This document shows, one piece after another, positions 32,481 to 43,750 of a stretch of 64,000 nt of DNA. This stretch comes from Arion vulgaris. Lineage: Eukaryota > Mollusca > Gastropoda > Stylommatophora > Arionidae. Position numbers and translations under genes: made by a program. The stretch's first letter is position 1, and every line of letters begins with the position of its first letter. The stretch spans positions 38,996,428 to 39,060,427 of the forward strand of contig CM036761.1 in assembly GCA_020796225.1 (NCBI GenBank). Direction: 5' to 3'. The notes beneath the pieces are model-generated. The model was not told the DNA's origin. It did not search any database and saw nothing but the letters and a program-made list of their open reading frames with translations.

Positions 32481-33730
32481 TTTCTGATTCACCTTGTCAC
32501 GTTTACAGCATTTGTCTTCATCATAATTTTCTTTCTTTTCTCATGTTTTTTTCCGTGTCTTCTATTTTCTTGCATTTCGTTTCTATTCCTCGTTCGTTAT
32601 TTGCATATATATCTTACTTTTGTTTCTTATTTCATGCCCTGGTCTATTCTTTACTTTCCTGATCTCGTGCATCTTATTTATGATTTCATCAGTCATCGAT
32701 AACTAATCTTTTTGTAGTCCATTGTTCGCATGTTTAATCTTAAGAAATCCTATTATTTATCTACTTTCTCGTTTGATTTTTTCTCTTCTGTATTGTTTAA
32801 TGCTTTCTGTCGTTCGTCTTGCTTATTTATTTCACTTGTCAGCTAGATTTGTTTTACTTATATCTGCTTGTTGTTTCGTTGCTAATGTTTCTACTTCAGG
32901 TTCTTTATACATTTTATTTTAATGAAATCTTGATATGCACCTGAACTACTACATTATTGTGATCGGAGATTATCTAAGAATTTCGATATTAAAGACACAC
33001 TCCATTATTTTTTTATTTTTTTTGTTGGTTGGCTAAATATATGGCTCCTTCTTGTTAATACGAAATGCTTAACTTAAAGGAATCAAAACATGATTTATTC
33101 CAAGAAAGAGCATAAACTGGAACAATCGGAACAAAAACAAACAGTTACAAAAGTCGATTGTCACCAGAGCGGACAACACGAACAATGTCCCCGGCGTTGC
33201 AATTGGGGAGGAAGACAAATTTATAATAAGAACGACAACGAAAGGTTTCTTTTGCATGGCTATGGCTTATATCGACCATTATATTATATTGTCTGCACAC
33301 TTGACGTTTTCGTAATTGAAATCTGATATGTTTCGCTCCAAAAACAAATGCTACCTGTTGTTTCATTCTAACCGTCTAAAGAAGCATCGCCGGTATGTCC
33401 GCAACTGATTATTCTTCAGGATAAAACTTGCTTTTATCGCGACTCACACATCACAGCAAAAATTCGTCTAAATAATCATACTCTTTGAGCCACAGTATGT
33501 TAGGTGGGTAATTGTTTATTATATATTTTGTAGTATTTTATGTCAACGTCAGCTCTGAATAAGCAAATGAGAACATCAATTCATGACGTCAAGTTTTATC
33601 TCTGAGAACACGTCAGCATTAACTGTGTACGATAATTGATAAATACGATGTAAATTTGATAACTAACAAAGAATGAATTATATGTACAAAACATAACTGT
33701 AATAAACACAGATAAAGGAAGAAAGGAAAT
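32481..33730. other. no recognisable feature
   Basis: T-rich then mixed sequence. Open frames of up to ~110 codons are hydrophobic by base composition and show no conserved motif. Confidence 0.45.
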
Positions 33731-33740
33731 ATATTAATAT

Positions 33741-33991
33741 CCCCTCCCCCTTGTTGTGCCGATGCTCGCAAGGGAAGCAAAGAATAGTACGCCTAAGACC
33801 TACAAGGCATGTCGTAAGAGGCGACTGATGCATGATCTAGAGAAACTACCCTAATAAATAAAAAGCATCGCAGAAATAGAATGTGCTGGCCTACTTGTAA
33901 CTGGCACAACGTACAATCGCGCTTAGACTCAGATCACATACAAATTACACAGAGTGGTTAACAAGTGATCGATATGGAACGTTTGAAGAAG
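33741..33991 (+). repeat. SINE family A copy
   Basis: gcaagggaagcaaagaatag, core catgtcgtaagaggcgactg, ctaataaataaaaagcatcg, gtgctggcctacttgtaact, ggcacaacgtacaatcgcgc, ggttaacaagtgatcgatat, and a (GAA)n end. It abuts the SINE C copy at 33992. ATATTAATAT precedes it (33731-33740) and recurs at 34182-34191 after the SINE C. Confidence 0.85.
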
Positions 33992-34181
33992 AAGACTTGA
34001 GCTTTTCAGCTCTTCGACTCGGTGCCATGGACATCGTAACCCTTCGGTTCGGTGCTACGAACACCGTAAATCTGGGGAATCTGTGACTTTTTCTGCCATC
34101 CCGCGGAATTGAACCCGCACACACAGAGGGATAGTCACCCGTAGTCCAACGCGCTACGAACACGCTGGGCAGACGGACAAG
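33992..34181 (-). repeat. SINE family C copy joined tail-to-tail with SINE A
   Basis: Minus strand: gcccagcgtgttcgtagcgc, gcgggttcaattccgcggga and the family body, ending at the shared aagaagact junction. The usual cttctggatc end is missing. Confidence 0.8.
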
Positions 34182-34191
34182 ATATTAATAT

Positions 34192-34629
34192 TAAAGCCTA
34201 CGACATAAATATAATTAACAAAAAACTCCAATGAATTGTTTCGTAAATGAATTCACGTGAATAAAATCAACAATGAAATTGGATACAAACACAGTAAATA
34301 ACTAGAAATGATAACTAAGAGCAAGCAAGTAGCATTAATTAGATTTGTAGCTAGAAGAAGCCCATTATAAACATGATAATTAATGGGGAGAATACAGACC
34401 ATGAAAAACCACATAATGATATTTTACACGCACAACGCGCACTAACGATTCACAAATCAAACTTATCTATGAAAGAAAGAAATAATAAAGGCCAATAATT
34501 TTAGGAAGACAGAAATGGAAAAGCAGATGAGTACATTGCTCACTACGAGATTGATCAATTTCAAAATTTCAGTATAGAAAAAAGTAGCATACGTTACAGG
34601 GGAAAGCATAAAATATATAGATTTGATTC
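34192..34629. other. no recognisable feature
   Basis: AT-rich; nothing identified. Confidence 0.45.
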
Positions 34630-35062
34630 ATTGATGATATGACCATCATCATTGCACTTCGGTGAGTAGCCATGTGTGCTCCGATCTCTATTTCACATAG
34701 GAAGATCTCAGCTGCAGTGCACGAACTCCGAAGCACCGGCGAGGGTACCCAATGTAATTTTGAAGATTGTGAAAATAGTTTTGTAGGAATTCTAATCTTT
34801 TCTTATGAATTTTGCCTCGGGCAGCGGATTTCCAGCCCGCTCTTCTCGATTTCTAACTGCCAATGGTTCTTTTACGTGCTCATATTGAACACGGGACCTA
34901 CGTTTTATCGTCCGTCTCCGATAGGACTAGGAACTCGATCTCACCTACACTGAGATCAGAGATCTCTGGACAAATATCTAGAGGGTCTCCACGAGGTAGC
35001 GAACCTGGTACCTTTGGCACGAGAGACGAGCATCTAACCTCTACTCAACAGAGACAGTACGT
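34630..35062 (-). repeat. repeat family E copy with single 31-bp segment
   Basis: This gives the unexpanded form of the family. On the minus strand: ccaggttcgctacctcgtgg (box B-like), cagtgtaggtgagatcgagt, cccgtgttcaatatgagcac, ttggcagttagaaatcgaga, then one agagcgggctggaaatccgc segment, the body, and 3' end tcaccgaagtgcaatgatga. It is the reference for reading the array at 6924-9454. Confidence 0.8.
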
Positions 35063-35782
35063 TGTCCACTTAGAGCTTGATCAATTTGAAAATTTTAGCA
35101 TGGGAAAATTACCAGTAAATCTTACGAGAGGGGGCATAGAGAAAATAGATTTATGACAAGGCATGATCATCAAAGTATTACGGAGTGACCCTTGATGATG
35201 ACTCATGTTTGAATTACATAGCAAGCGTCTATTTTTGATTCTCAACTTCAAGGCAAAACCCTCTCTACCGTAAGGTTTTACACGGACAGTTCAAAAGCAC
35301 ACATAAATAAAGAACATCTTATCTCACCTTATCTGATTTTTTTAACGGAATCATTTTACCTATGGGTCTTGGGAACGTCAGTCTGCATCTGTGATACCAC
35401 GAACGAACACGAAGTCGTTTATTGCCATCAGTTCTCCAGTGTTACCTGAAGTATCATAAGAAGATGTGTGTTCTTCCTCGGTTTCCTGCTGGGAACGTGG
35501 AATCTGAATGTCTTCCTGTGTCCACTGATGTCTGTGTGGAATGACTCATCTCGTGTGTGCTTGTGTGTATGTGTATGTGTGGGAGGAGGAGTGGGGGTGG
35601 AAGGTTCCAGGAATCGACATAAATAGTGTTTTAAAAAGCTGACTATTGCTGTCAGATTGAACTGTTTTTATGTATATGACTCACTAGTTATTTAACCATA
35701 GATGTGTGTCTGTGTGCGTGTATGTGTGTGTGTGTACAATTGTAATAATATATATGTAGAGAGAGAGAGAGATGTGAATAGT
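35063..35782. other. featureless apart from GT/GA microsatellites
   Basis: gtgtgtatgtgtatgtgtgg near 35555 and gtgtgtgtgtg plus gagagagagag at 35700-35771. Nothing else is recognised. Confidence 0.5.
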
Positions 35783-36060
35783 GGTTATTGGTTATAGATT
35801 ACAAAACTGACGTCATTGCACTCTGGGTAGACTAATAGGTGCTCAGTCCCGTACTTTCCCCCACCCCCACCCCCACCCGCCCAACAGATATCGAAGAGTA
35901 TGCATAATGATGATTTCCGTGACTCGCAGATTAAACACACTCTAGCCCTCAGATATCCAGTTCTACTTGTACAACGGGTAACTTCAAACTGCTTCAATCG
36001 CTGGATCGATTCAACATCTATTGTAGTGCCCTTATCCAACAAACAGTACTACAGAAGATT
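35783..36060 (-). repeat. repeat family G copy with a CCCCCA expansion
   Basis: Reverse of 46545-46772: ttgaatcgatccagcgattg, gaagttacccgttgtacaag, cagtatgcat...tcttcgatat-like words and gagtgcaatgacgtcagttt. A cacccccacccccaccc run (35862-35878) lies where the other copies read a normal sequence. Confidence 0.75.
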
Positions 36061-36224
36061 CTCCGAAAGGAGTTCAGTCTTTTTTTAAATGTTTGTTGGC
36101 CTACACACTCTGATATAACCAATAAAAGGTACGTTCTTAGTTTGAAAGCGCCATGCCTCGACTTAAGGAGGCTCTAATCCCTTATATAACAAATAAAACA
36201 AATCAGTTCAGTTCAATCTACAGA

Positions 36225-36293
36225 GTTATGGTTTTATAGTTATGTTTTTTGTAGAGATGTGATTTTGTAGAGATGTGATTTTGCATAGATGTG
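36225..36293. repeat. gatgtgatttt tandem repeat, left part
   Basis: gtagagatgtgattttgtag and agatgtgattttgcatagat copies. The array continues at 36522 beyond the inserted SINE A. Confidence 0.7.
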
Positions 36294-36521
36294 CACCCGT
36301 GTGTTGATGGGGCCCGCAAAATAGTAACACTGTGAACTACAACGCATTCGTAAGAGGCTACTAAGGTAGGGGCCTAGGAAGCTACCCTAGTAAATAAAAA
36401 GCGTCGCAGAAATCGAGTGTGCTGGTCTACTTGTAAGCGCAAAACTGACACAACGTACAATCACTCTTAGACTCTTAGTGATTTAACAAATGGTCGATAT
36501 GAATCAGAAAAAGAAGAAGAA
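36294..36521 (+). repeat. SINE family A, full length with 11-bp TSD
   Basis: The ends are fixed by GCATAGATGTG at 36283-36293 and again at 36522-36532. The element begins cacccgtgtgttgatggggc, contains aacgcattcgtaagaggcta (core), ccctagtaaataaaaagcgt, gtgctggtctacttgtaagc and cacaacgtacaatcactctt, and ends (GAA)n. It is about 228 bp, with no coding capacity and no clear box B. It was mobilised by a LINE, judging by the TSD and the simple-repeat tail. Confidence 0.88.
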
Positions 36522-36715
36522 GCATAGATGTGGTTTTGCTGAGATGTGATTAAACAAGGATGATGTTTTACAGAGGTAGGGTTTTGCTGAGATGTGATTA
36601 AACAAGGATGATGTTTACAGCGGTAGGGTTGCTGAGATGTGATTAAACAAGATGATGTTTACAGAGTAGGGTTTGCTGAGATGTGGTTTGGCAAAGATGA
36701 TATTGTTACACAGAG
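36522..36715. repeat. ~46-bp tandem repeat, about four copies
   Basis: gctgagatgtgattaaacaa followed by ggatgatgtttacagaggta and gggttt, with 1-3 base deletions in successive copies. Confidence 0.85.
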
Positions 36716-36734
36716 AATCTCATTGACTTCTAAA

Positions 36735-36960
36735 AAAAGACAAATGTTGATGCGAGGGAAGAAGTAAAAACACATAGGACGCTCATTATCAAACATCAGA
36801 CAGAGACAATCAACATTATTCGGACATATCAACAGCAAATGAGATTTGGAATACATTGTGACAACATCAATGGAAGACGAAATTGACGAAGAAAATTCCT
36901 ACAACGTTACTTTATGGTGTGGACAAACAAATGTTTGGAATTCAGTTCAAATATTCAGTT
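36735..36960 (+). pseudogene. LINE C-terminal fragment (lineage gamma)
   Basis: Across two frames: TLIIKHQTETINI, then LFGHINSK and LEYIVTTSMEDEIDEE. This parallels FFGHVMRREV...HIVTTGK...DRGR of the 54345 copy. Confidence 0.45.
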
Positions 36961-37305
36961 TCTATTTCATTGTTGCTTGAATTGGATTTCCCTTGAAAGT
37001 GTAATTTTTGTTTCTCATATTTTATATTATTCTGAGACTCTTTGTTTTGTCTCATAATTTTCTGATTTGTTATGAAAATCTATTACAACTGCGATCTTAT
37101 TTTTATTATATGCAAACGTAAACTATTTTCTTTAAAGCTATTTTCTAAATAAACCAAGGTAAAAATAACTTTGGTTTCTTCTTCATACATATTAATGCAC
37201 ATTAGATTATGTTTGTTATGTGTAATAGTGTGTAATGTAGTTTGACTTGTATTGTATTCATTACAAAACGAGTTCTTGGTTTTGAGTACTTATTTCTTCA
37301 TCTTC
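36961..37305. other. no recognisable feature
   Basis: AT-rich; nothing identified. Confidence 0.45.
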
Positions 37306-37575
37306 TTCTTTGTTTTTGTTCTTCTGCTTCTTCGAACGCTCCATACAAACCACTTGTTAACCACTCTGTGTGATTTGTATGTGATCTGAGTCTAAGAGCG
37401 ATTGTACGTTGTGCCAGTTATGCGCCTACAAGTAATCCGGTACATATGATTTCTGCGATGTTTTTTATTTACTGGGGTATCTTCCTATGTCCTACATCAG
37501 TCGCCTTTTACGACATGTCTTGTAGGTTGCAGTGATACTATTCTTTGCTTCCTTTGTGGGCCCCAGCACCACAGT
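37306..37575 (-). repeat. SINE family A copy
   Basis: Minus strand: ctggggcccacaaaggaagc, aaagaatagtatcactgcaa, catgtcgtaaaaggcgactg, cagtaaataaaaaacatcgc, ggcacaacgtacaatcgctc, ggttaacaagtggtttgtat and the gaagcagaagaac tail. Confidence 0.85.
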
Positions 37576-37639
37576 GTCTCTTCTTTGTTAAATTTCAGCA
37601 TTTTAAGTTAATATATCTGACGCAAGAATGTTAAAATAC

Positions 37640-37990
37640 AAAGAAATGTTAAAATATATAATGTTGATGTGTTAAACAAGGTCAAGACACAGAGAAAACG
37701 TATTAATATAAGAAAGAAGCAGTCATCATTTTTCGTGCAAGTGATGAGAAAAGTAAGTTTACAACACATTGTGACAACTGGTAACATTTACGGGGGACGA
37801 GACAGAGAAAAACAAGAGAAGGAACAAGTTGCACAGTGTGGCTGCATGGCCTGGTAGAGTGCCACCATCAGGAATGATAGTCATCATCAAGGAGAGAAGT
37901 TTGTGGAGATCTACGGTAGTCTAAACCAAACCGGTATGGCACGTGATGTTGACCACTAATCTGACAAAGAAATCAATCAGCAATAAGTTA
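37640..37990 (+). pseudogene. LINE C-terminal fragment (lineage gamma)
   Basis: VDVLNKVKTQRKRINIRKKQ, SSFFVQVMRKVSLQHIVTTG and DREKQEKEQVAQCGCMAW, then a stop. It aligns with the 54345 copy (SSFFGHVMRREV); Gly-His of FGH is mutated here. Confidence 0.65.
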
Positions 37991-38374
37991 CCGACATTGT
38001 TTCAGTTAAAAGTGTTATTTTTTAATTGAAGTAAGACAGGATAAAGGCAATGTGTTACTCGTTTCATTATCAAATGTTGAACAGGTTTGTAATTGAAATT
38101 TTGACGTCAAGAAGCTAGTACCCTCGTTACACAAATCTGTTGTGCCAATACTAAATGGATGTTAACGATTGTATTTCAGTATTTTGTTTTGTTTGTGAGT
38201 TCTGGAACAAAAAAACCAGGTTCCTTCTTTGGAGCTGAATTAGTACATCATTGAAGTTCTCAAGCTAAAAATATGTATAGTTTTTTTTTTCTGGTTCTAT
38301 TGTAGATCCTCATCTCTCACGTTTAAAAGAAAAGTATATAACACAATCAAACACATGCCGAATATGCATCGAAA
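37991..38374. other. no recognisable feature
   Basis: Nothing identified. Confidence 0.45.
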
Positions 38375-38790
38375 ATTGGCTGTAATGGCTCTCCAACATG
38401 TGCTGTCACTTGTCCTGATGGTACACTGTGCCAAACTAGTGTCTGTCCACTTCTTAATGTCCCCTCCAAATTGTATTTATATCTTTCCCTTTGCTATCCT
38501 GTCTTCCACCTTCCCTTCCAAGATGGCATTCAACAGAGTGACATGTCTCTTGATGGGTCCCTAGTATCTCATTCGTCTAATTTATATCTCCCTGAGAAGC
38601 TCTCTTTTCACTCTTAGTTGATGAAATACTTGTTTATTAGTTTTCTGCTCTTTCTATTGCACTCCTTATTCTTTTGCACATCTTTATTTCGCAAGCTTCA
38701 ATTTTTCTCTTTATCTTCCTATTGATTGTCCACCTTTTCGTACAATACAACAGCGATGTACACAGGAACATGCATATCTATATAGATAAA
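38375..38790 (-). pseudogene. LINE C-terminal fragment (lineage eta)
   Basis: The minus strand reads LLYCTKRWTINRKIKRKIEA, CEIKMCKRIRSAIERAEN, then after breaks NAILEGKVEDRIAKGK and KKWTDTSLAQCTIRTS. This pairs with the lineage at 16915 (LEEKIEGRRARER, AQCT). Several stops. Confidence 0.6.
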
Positions 38791-39014
38791 CTACTAATTT
38801 TCCAACTTCCGTGAGAAATGCAAACAAAATTAAGAAAACGTTCAATCACACTCTGAAAACCTTTACGAATATTTCCCCCCTTCATTCTGATATAATCATT
38901 ACTGGCGTCTTAAACCAGACGTATTTTTCTTTCCTGGTTTGTTTTGGTTTTTGTTTTGTTTTTGTTTTGTTTTTTGTTGGGGAGGATGGATCTGTTTCAT
39001 TCTGTTACTTCTCG

Positions 39015-39239
39015 TTTTTTTTTTTTTTTTTTTTTAGTTTTTTTTTCTCCAGAAGCACTTGAGCTTTCAACTCTTCGGCTCGGTGCCATGTACATCGTAA
39101 CCCTTCGGTTCGATGCCACGAACACCGTGAATCTGGGGAACATGTGGCTTTTCTGCCAGCCCGCAGAATTGAACCTGCACTCACAGAGGGCTAGTCACCC
39201 ACAGTCCAACGCGTTACGAACACGCTGGGCAGGCGGGCA
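39015..39239 (-). repeat. SINE family C copy with long A tail
   Basis: Read on the minus strand: gcccagcgtgttcgtaacgc, caggttcaattctgcgggct, the family body, ccagaag end complement, then about 30 bp of A with few interruptions (plus-strand T run 39015-39048). 39240-39789 shows nothing recognisable. Confidence 0.85.
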
Positions 39240-39799
39240 AAACTCCTCGGTTAAAGACTAGTCAAGGTGTAGTGATAATCATCTAGATTTGTGCACTTAT
39301 AGGCGATGTTACTTTACCAGTACAATAAATTCTCTGTGCGTTAACTATTAAAATAAAATCAGGTGTAACAAGTGTATCTGCTGTTTAAATCTATATATAC
39401 TCTATTTGAAACCTTGACGTAGTTACCATGACACTCTAGTTTCATTAAACCTGGACGTTGTGTGACCGAAAAATGTGTACAATTGCAATTTATTCGGTGT
39501 TTTTTCTCCATCTCTGTGATTTTTTTGAGTGTAGGACTAATGATAAATATGGTAACTTTGAGAGACCTGCTGAGGTTAGCTTGCTTTTGAATTATGAATG
39601 CACACAAAACATGTGTAATTGTTCACTTGTGCCACAGAAAAACTAACAAAAGTTTTTACAAAACAAATTACATAAACAGAAGTAGAGATGGAATATATAC
39701 TCATAATACAAACAGTAGACACGAGCCGGAATCGTCCAGAAGAAGAAAATGACCACTTGGTCCCTATCATTGCAGAAACTGTCATAAGATTGTTAGATT

Positions 39800-39962
39800 T
39801 TACTGTAGTTTTACAAACTGTATATGACTGAAGCTGTCAGATTGCAAATGTTTATGATTGTGACCCTACAGAGTTTACTATAGTTTTACAAACTGTTTAT
39901 GATTGAAGCTGTCGGATTGAAAATGTTTATGATTGTGATTGACAGATTTTACTAGTTTTGTT
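39800..39962. repeat. ~80-bp direct duplication
   Basis: The words tagttttacaaactgt, tgaagctgtc and aaatgtttatgattgtga occur twice in the same order. Confidence 0.7.
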
Positions 39963-40177
39963 AATGTTCATGAAATGAAGAACCAAGGACAAACTTTGCT
40001 TCATTCGATAAATTCTTGATGTGCTGCTCGTCTAGAAAGCATCGAAAAAGTCACAGAAAGACACTGAAGAGGATAATATAATTCCTCAAGAATGCTAAGC
40101 AGCAAAATGACAATTATTACCTCAGAAAATAGCTTTTAACGGGTATACTCTAACTCAGTACGTCCAAATAGGTTCTG

Positions 40178-40305
40178 ATAGACATTCATGAAATACAGAA
40201 AAGTTTAAAAGTTGTACACATAAGATAAACTGATAGACATGCATGAAATACAAAGACGTTTAAAAGTTGTACACATAGATAAGCTGATAGACATTCATGA
40301 AATGT
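40178..40305. repeat. ~55-bp tandem repeat, 2.5 copies
   Basis: tgatagacattcatgaaata, followed by tttaaaagttgtacacata and gataa(g)ctgatagac, recurs at about 40178, 40231 and 40287. Confidence 0.8.
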
Positions 40306-41225
40306 TCCTACCCGCATAGCTCTCCGAGTCATTGAGGTACGCAAGTCCCTCCCTCCACTACTAAAAGTTAATGACCTCAAAGGGAGGGAGGGAGGCATAT
40401 TACATATGCTGTACATATATTGTGTCAGAGATATTATTGTCGTTCTCATATATTTAGAACGCATACACAATTTATCTACAAGCCACATTTGAAAATATTC
40501 ACATTACTAATGTTGTATTAATCATCTAATCATGTTTATGTATCTACAAAACTGTACCGGTGATATAGATATTTATTGCCAGCATCAAGCTGACGTTGTA
40601 CTCTTGCATGTGTGTATATCTTATCTAGTAACGCAGATGCGTTTGTATGCATGAATGTAAGTTGCTAACTAATTATTTACCTATCTGTCTGTCTGACCTT
40701 TCTAATGATGACAACAATTGTCACTTTTGTTCTGTCTTATCGACTCTACGTCTATTCATCCACTTACAAATTTACCTCATTATCTATCCCGAGACCACCG
40801 CCCTGGTTTTTTATGTGAGGTATTGAGAGCACTTAATACTTCATTTTACATCTGTCAGGTGTAATAAATATCAGAGCATGAAAGTCTCACGTTGTATTCC
40901 CGGGAAAAAAACCTAAAAATGTGTCTGTCGATTTTATCAGACAGAGGCATTCGTTCGTTCAACTAGATCTTCCAGGTTGAAACTCACTTTTGAGTGTGAC
41001 TCAAGGATTGCGGAAGAGAGATGGGAGGAGTTGGGGAGGTCTTTGAATTTTTATTTTTATACTTCTTCTTCTGGAAGAAGTTTCCTATGCTCATATATCT
41101 AAATAGAGAAATAAATAGCCTTCATTGATTCAATCAACAGCAGGGTGTTCCACATTTCCTTCTTCAGTTTAGTCTTGTGTTGCCATTTTTGGAACCTTAA
41201 ATCATTGTAGAGGAACATGATTTTA
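40306..41225. other. no recognisable feature
   Basis: A ggagggagggagg run lies near 40380. Nothing else is identified. Confidence 0.45.
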
Positions 41226-41495
41226 GAATGTATTCTTCTTCTTCTTCTTCGAGCGCTCCATATCCACCACTTGTTAAACCATTCTGCTTTATTTGCATGC
41301 AATCTGAGCCTAAGAGCAATTGTACGTTGTACCAGTTATGCGATTACAAGTAGGCCAGCACATCCGATTTCTGCAATGCTTTTTATTTACTAGGGTAGCT
41401 TCTCTAGGTCCTACAGCAATCGCGTCTTACGACATGTCTTGTAGGTCACAGTGGTACTATTCTTTGCTTCCCTTGTAGGCCCCGACATCACAAGG
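41226..41495 (-). repeat. SINE family A copy
   Basis: Minus strand: gatgtcggggcctacaaggg, gcaaagaatagtaccactgt, gacatgtcgtaagacgcgat, gtgctggcctacttgtaatc, aacgtacaattgctcttagg and the gcgctcgaagaagaagaaga tail. Confidence 0.88.
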
Positions 41496-41609
41496 GTATT
41501 AGAATGTGTTCGAAAGTTTGGGGGCCGTTTGAACTGCAAGAATACCAGATCAAACTGGGGGTGGGAGGGAAGGGGAACGCCAGTCAAAAAGGCTGTTTTT
41601 TGGCAGCTA

Positions 41610-42200
41610 AAGAAAGTGATAAATTAAAATAGAATTGACGTCGTCAGTCGCCACACGCTTAAGAACAGCACTAGGAAGAGATCTGATCGCTAATGGACTA
41701 ATTAGTTCAATATGCAGTGATGATAATACAAAGCTGAGAATCTTTCAATCAAATGTGAAGTCAGTGCTGTTCTATGGCTCAGAAACATGAAAGACAAAAA
41801 AAACTACCAGAAAACTACAGATCTTCATAAAAGGATGTTTACGTAGAATAGAGGGATTGAGATGGTATGATAAGATTACGAACGAGGAACTCAGAAAAAT
41901 AACTAAGCAGATACCAGTGGAGAAAGAGCTAAGGAAGAGAAGCTAGCGATGGGTAAAACATACATTGAGAAGACCGACCGGAAGCATTGAAAGACAGGCA
42001 CTGTTTTGGAACCTGCAGGGAAAGGGGAGTAGGGGAAGGCCTAGACAGAACTGGAGAAGACAGCTGGAGGCTGATATTAAAAGGATAGGTAAAACATGGA
42101 AAGAGTTAAAAGGGATGACAGGAGAGAGGTAGAGCTGGATGAAGTTTGTTGAAGACCTGTGCTCTGATGGGAGTTAAAGGGTGAAGAAGAAGAAGAAGCA
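41610..42200 (+). pseudogene. LINE ORF2 C-terminus (lineage delta) with (GAA)n tail
   Basis: In broken frames: KCEVSAVLWLRNMKDKKNY, TDLHKRMFT, RGIEMV, then EEKLAMGKTYIEKTDR, GRPRQNWRRQLEADIKR-like and GKTWKELKGMTGER. These are the YGSETW...INxCLRRI...RxxWIGHTLR...GRPRxTWRR pattern of RTE-like LINEs. It ends with gaagaagaagaagaa (42183-42198). That (GAA)n end is the same kind as in SINE families A and B, making this lineage a candidate partner. Confidence 0.65.
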
Positions 42201-42224
42201 GTGATGATGATAGGTCACTAAAAG

Positions 42225-42735
42225 AGATTTTAACCACAAACTATATCTAACTTAAGACAGGACTTAAGACAAAAGAAGTAGTGCAGGTACTGTAACATGG
42301 TGTTTCCTCTAAACTTAATTTCTTCTGTGGGGATATCTTCCTTTCCTTGATCTTTTCCCACTGATATTTCTTTTATAACATTTCTCAGCTGCTCAACAGA
42401 TGTTTCTTCATTCAGCTCTGCTATCACCGGTAGAGTATTGAGTTATGAGCAGCGTCCGTAATTGTGTTTCTGCAGGACTACATGAGAATTGCTCCGCCCA
42501 CCTTTTCATCTGTAATTTTTTTCCTGGATGATCTTGCTTGATGCAGACTTTGAGAGCGCTGTAACCTTTCTTCTGGGGCCATGAGATTCTTAATGTCATC
42601 ATACATTCTTCTGATGTTTCCAGTGTCAGTTGATGACTGTATACTCTGGAAGAGCTGAAGCCAGTAGTTGTTGATACACTGGAACTGTCTAGCCAATTTT
42701 TGTACTCCGCTCCTAGCGGAACGGCCTGCATATAA
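42225..42735 (-). pseudogene. LINE pre-RT linker and start of RT
   Basis: The minus strand contains FQCINNYWLQLFQSIQSSTD and TGNIRRMYDDIKNLMAPEE, then, in another frame, LPVIAELNEETSVEQLRNVI and KEISVGKDQGKEDIPTEEIK. This is the linker just before RT in the lineage often annotated as craniofacial development protein 2-like, together with the first RT segment. It stops before the catalytic part. Confidence 0.7.
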
Positions 42736-43384
42736 TTACCTCTTGTTTGGGGATAGTTTAAAAACCAAATGGACGTCTTGGCGCACTTTAATGACTAACA
42801 CAAGAATTACATGCTTGCTTCGAACCATTCGTTGTTGTGTTTTTTTTTCCTTAATGCTTTCATTGCAGGGGTATATATACCTATCAAGGTTAACGAGCCC
42901 CAACCGCTTAAACCAACTAGTTTTATTATCCCCTTTACTCACCATTGTACTCATTTAACGTTTGTTAGGGACAGTTCCGCTACGAGAAGGCCAGATTCTG
43001 GGCTTAACTGTCCGAAGCGTTAAGAGACTCACACAATGTAAGCTTTTCTAGAGGCAGCGAGAACTTAACCTACTATACGGTTAGCCCTTTTGATACCTCA
43101 TAAATTCTAAATCCGTAATAATTTATTTTAATACATAGCAGTTTACCTATTTCGTCGACATTTGTATTGCACGGAAAATACACAGAAGAGTTTGTTGCTG
43201 TTCAACAAACAATGATATGCCTTAAGTGATTCGTTGATGGTTGATCAAAGAATATGAAAAATGTTCAAATTACTAGGAGGGTGTAAAAAGGCATTTGATC
43301 AACCTATGGCATAACTCAAGAAATGATGTTAACGTTAAGCTTCTCATATATTCGTTTTTCCTTTAGCAATATATGAATGTGAAT
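42736..43384. other. no recognisable feature
   Basis: Nothing identified. Confidence 0.45.
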
Positions 43385-43750
43385 CACGCCCCAACATACA
43401 TACATTAAAGAAGAAAATCCAATCTTCTGAAAGGAACTTCTACAGAAAGATTCTTAGAACGACTTAGATAGAGAAGAGGGAAAATATAAACATTTTAAAA
43501 ACTTGTAAAATTAAGGAACATTGCCTTAACACAATGTCTCGGAAACTGAAATATTTTCGGCACACTAAACGTCACAGTGGTTTGGAGAGAACAGTCATGG
43601 TTCGATTGATTTCTGGAAGACGAGACAAATCTACGATAAAGATGATGCTTGAAATATGAGTATAAAGAAACATTTAACATGACATTGGAGGAGGCGGGAG
43701 AATTTGCTACAGACCGAGAGCTTTTCATGCGAGCTGTGATGAGAAAGACG
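43385..43750 (+). pseudogene. LINE C-terminal fragment (lineage zeta)
   Basis: The translation includes ERNFYRKILRTT, RKLKYFRHTKRHSGLERTVM, then FNMTLEEAGEFATDRELFM-like and RAVMRKTL-like in broken frames. Same lineage as 11780. Confidence 0.6.

Noticed and set aside
32361..32922. Hydrophobic open frames of 66-113 codons
   Set aside because: Caused by T-rich composition. No conserved motif, and part of the region is an antisense LINE RNase H fragment.
33145..33366. Overlapping open frames on both strands near 33.1-33.3 kb
   Set aside because: No recognisable domain, codon bias or splice context; short chance frames.
40815..40905. Possible tRNA-like head (gtgaggtattgagagcactt ... cacgttgtattccc)
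   Set aside because: The boxes are too far from consensus and no related copy was found.
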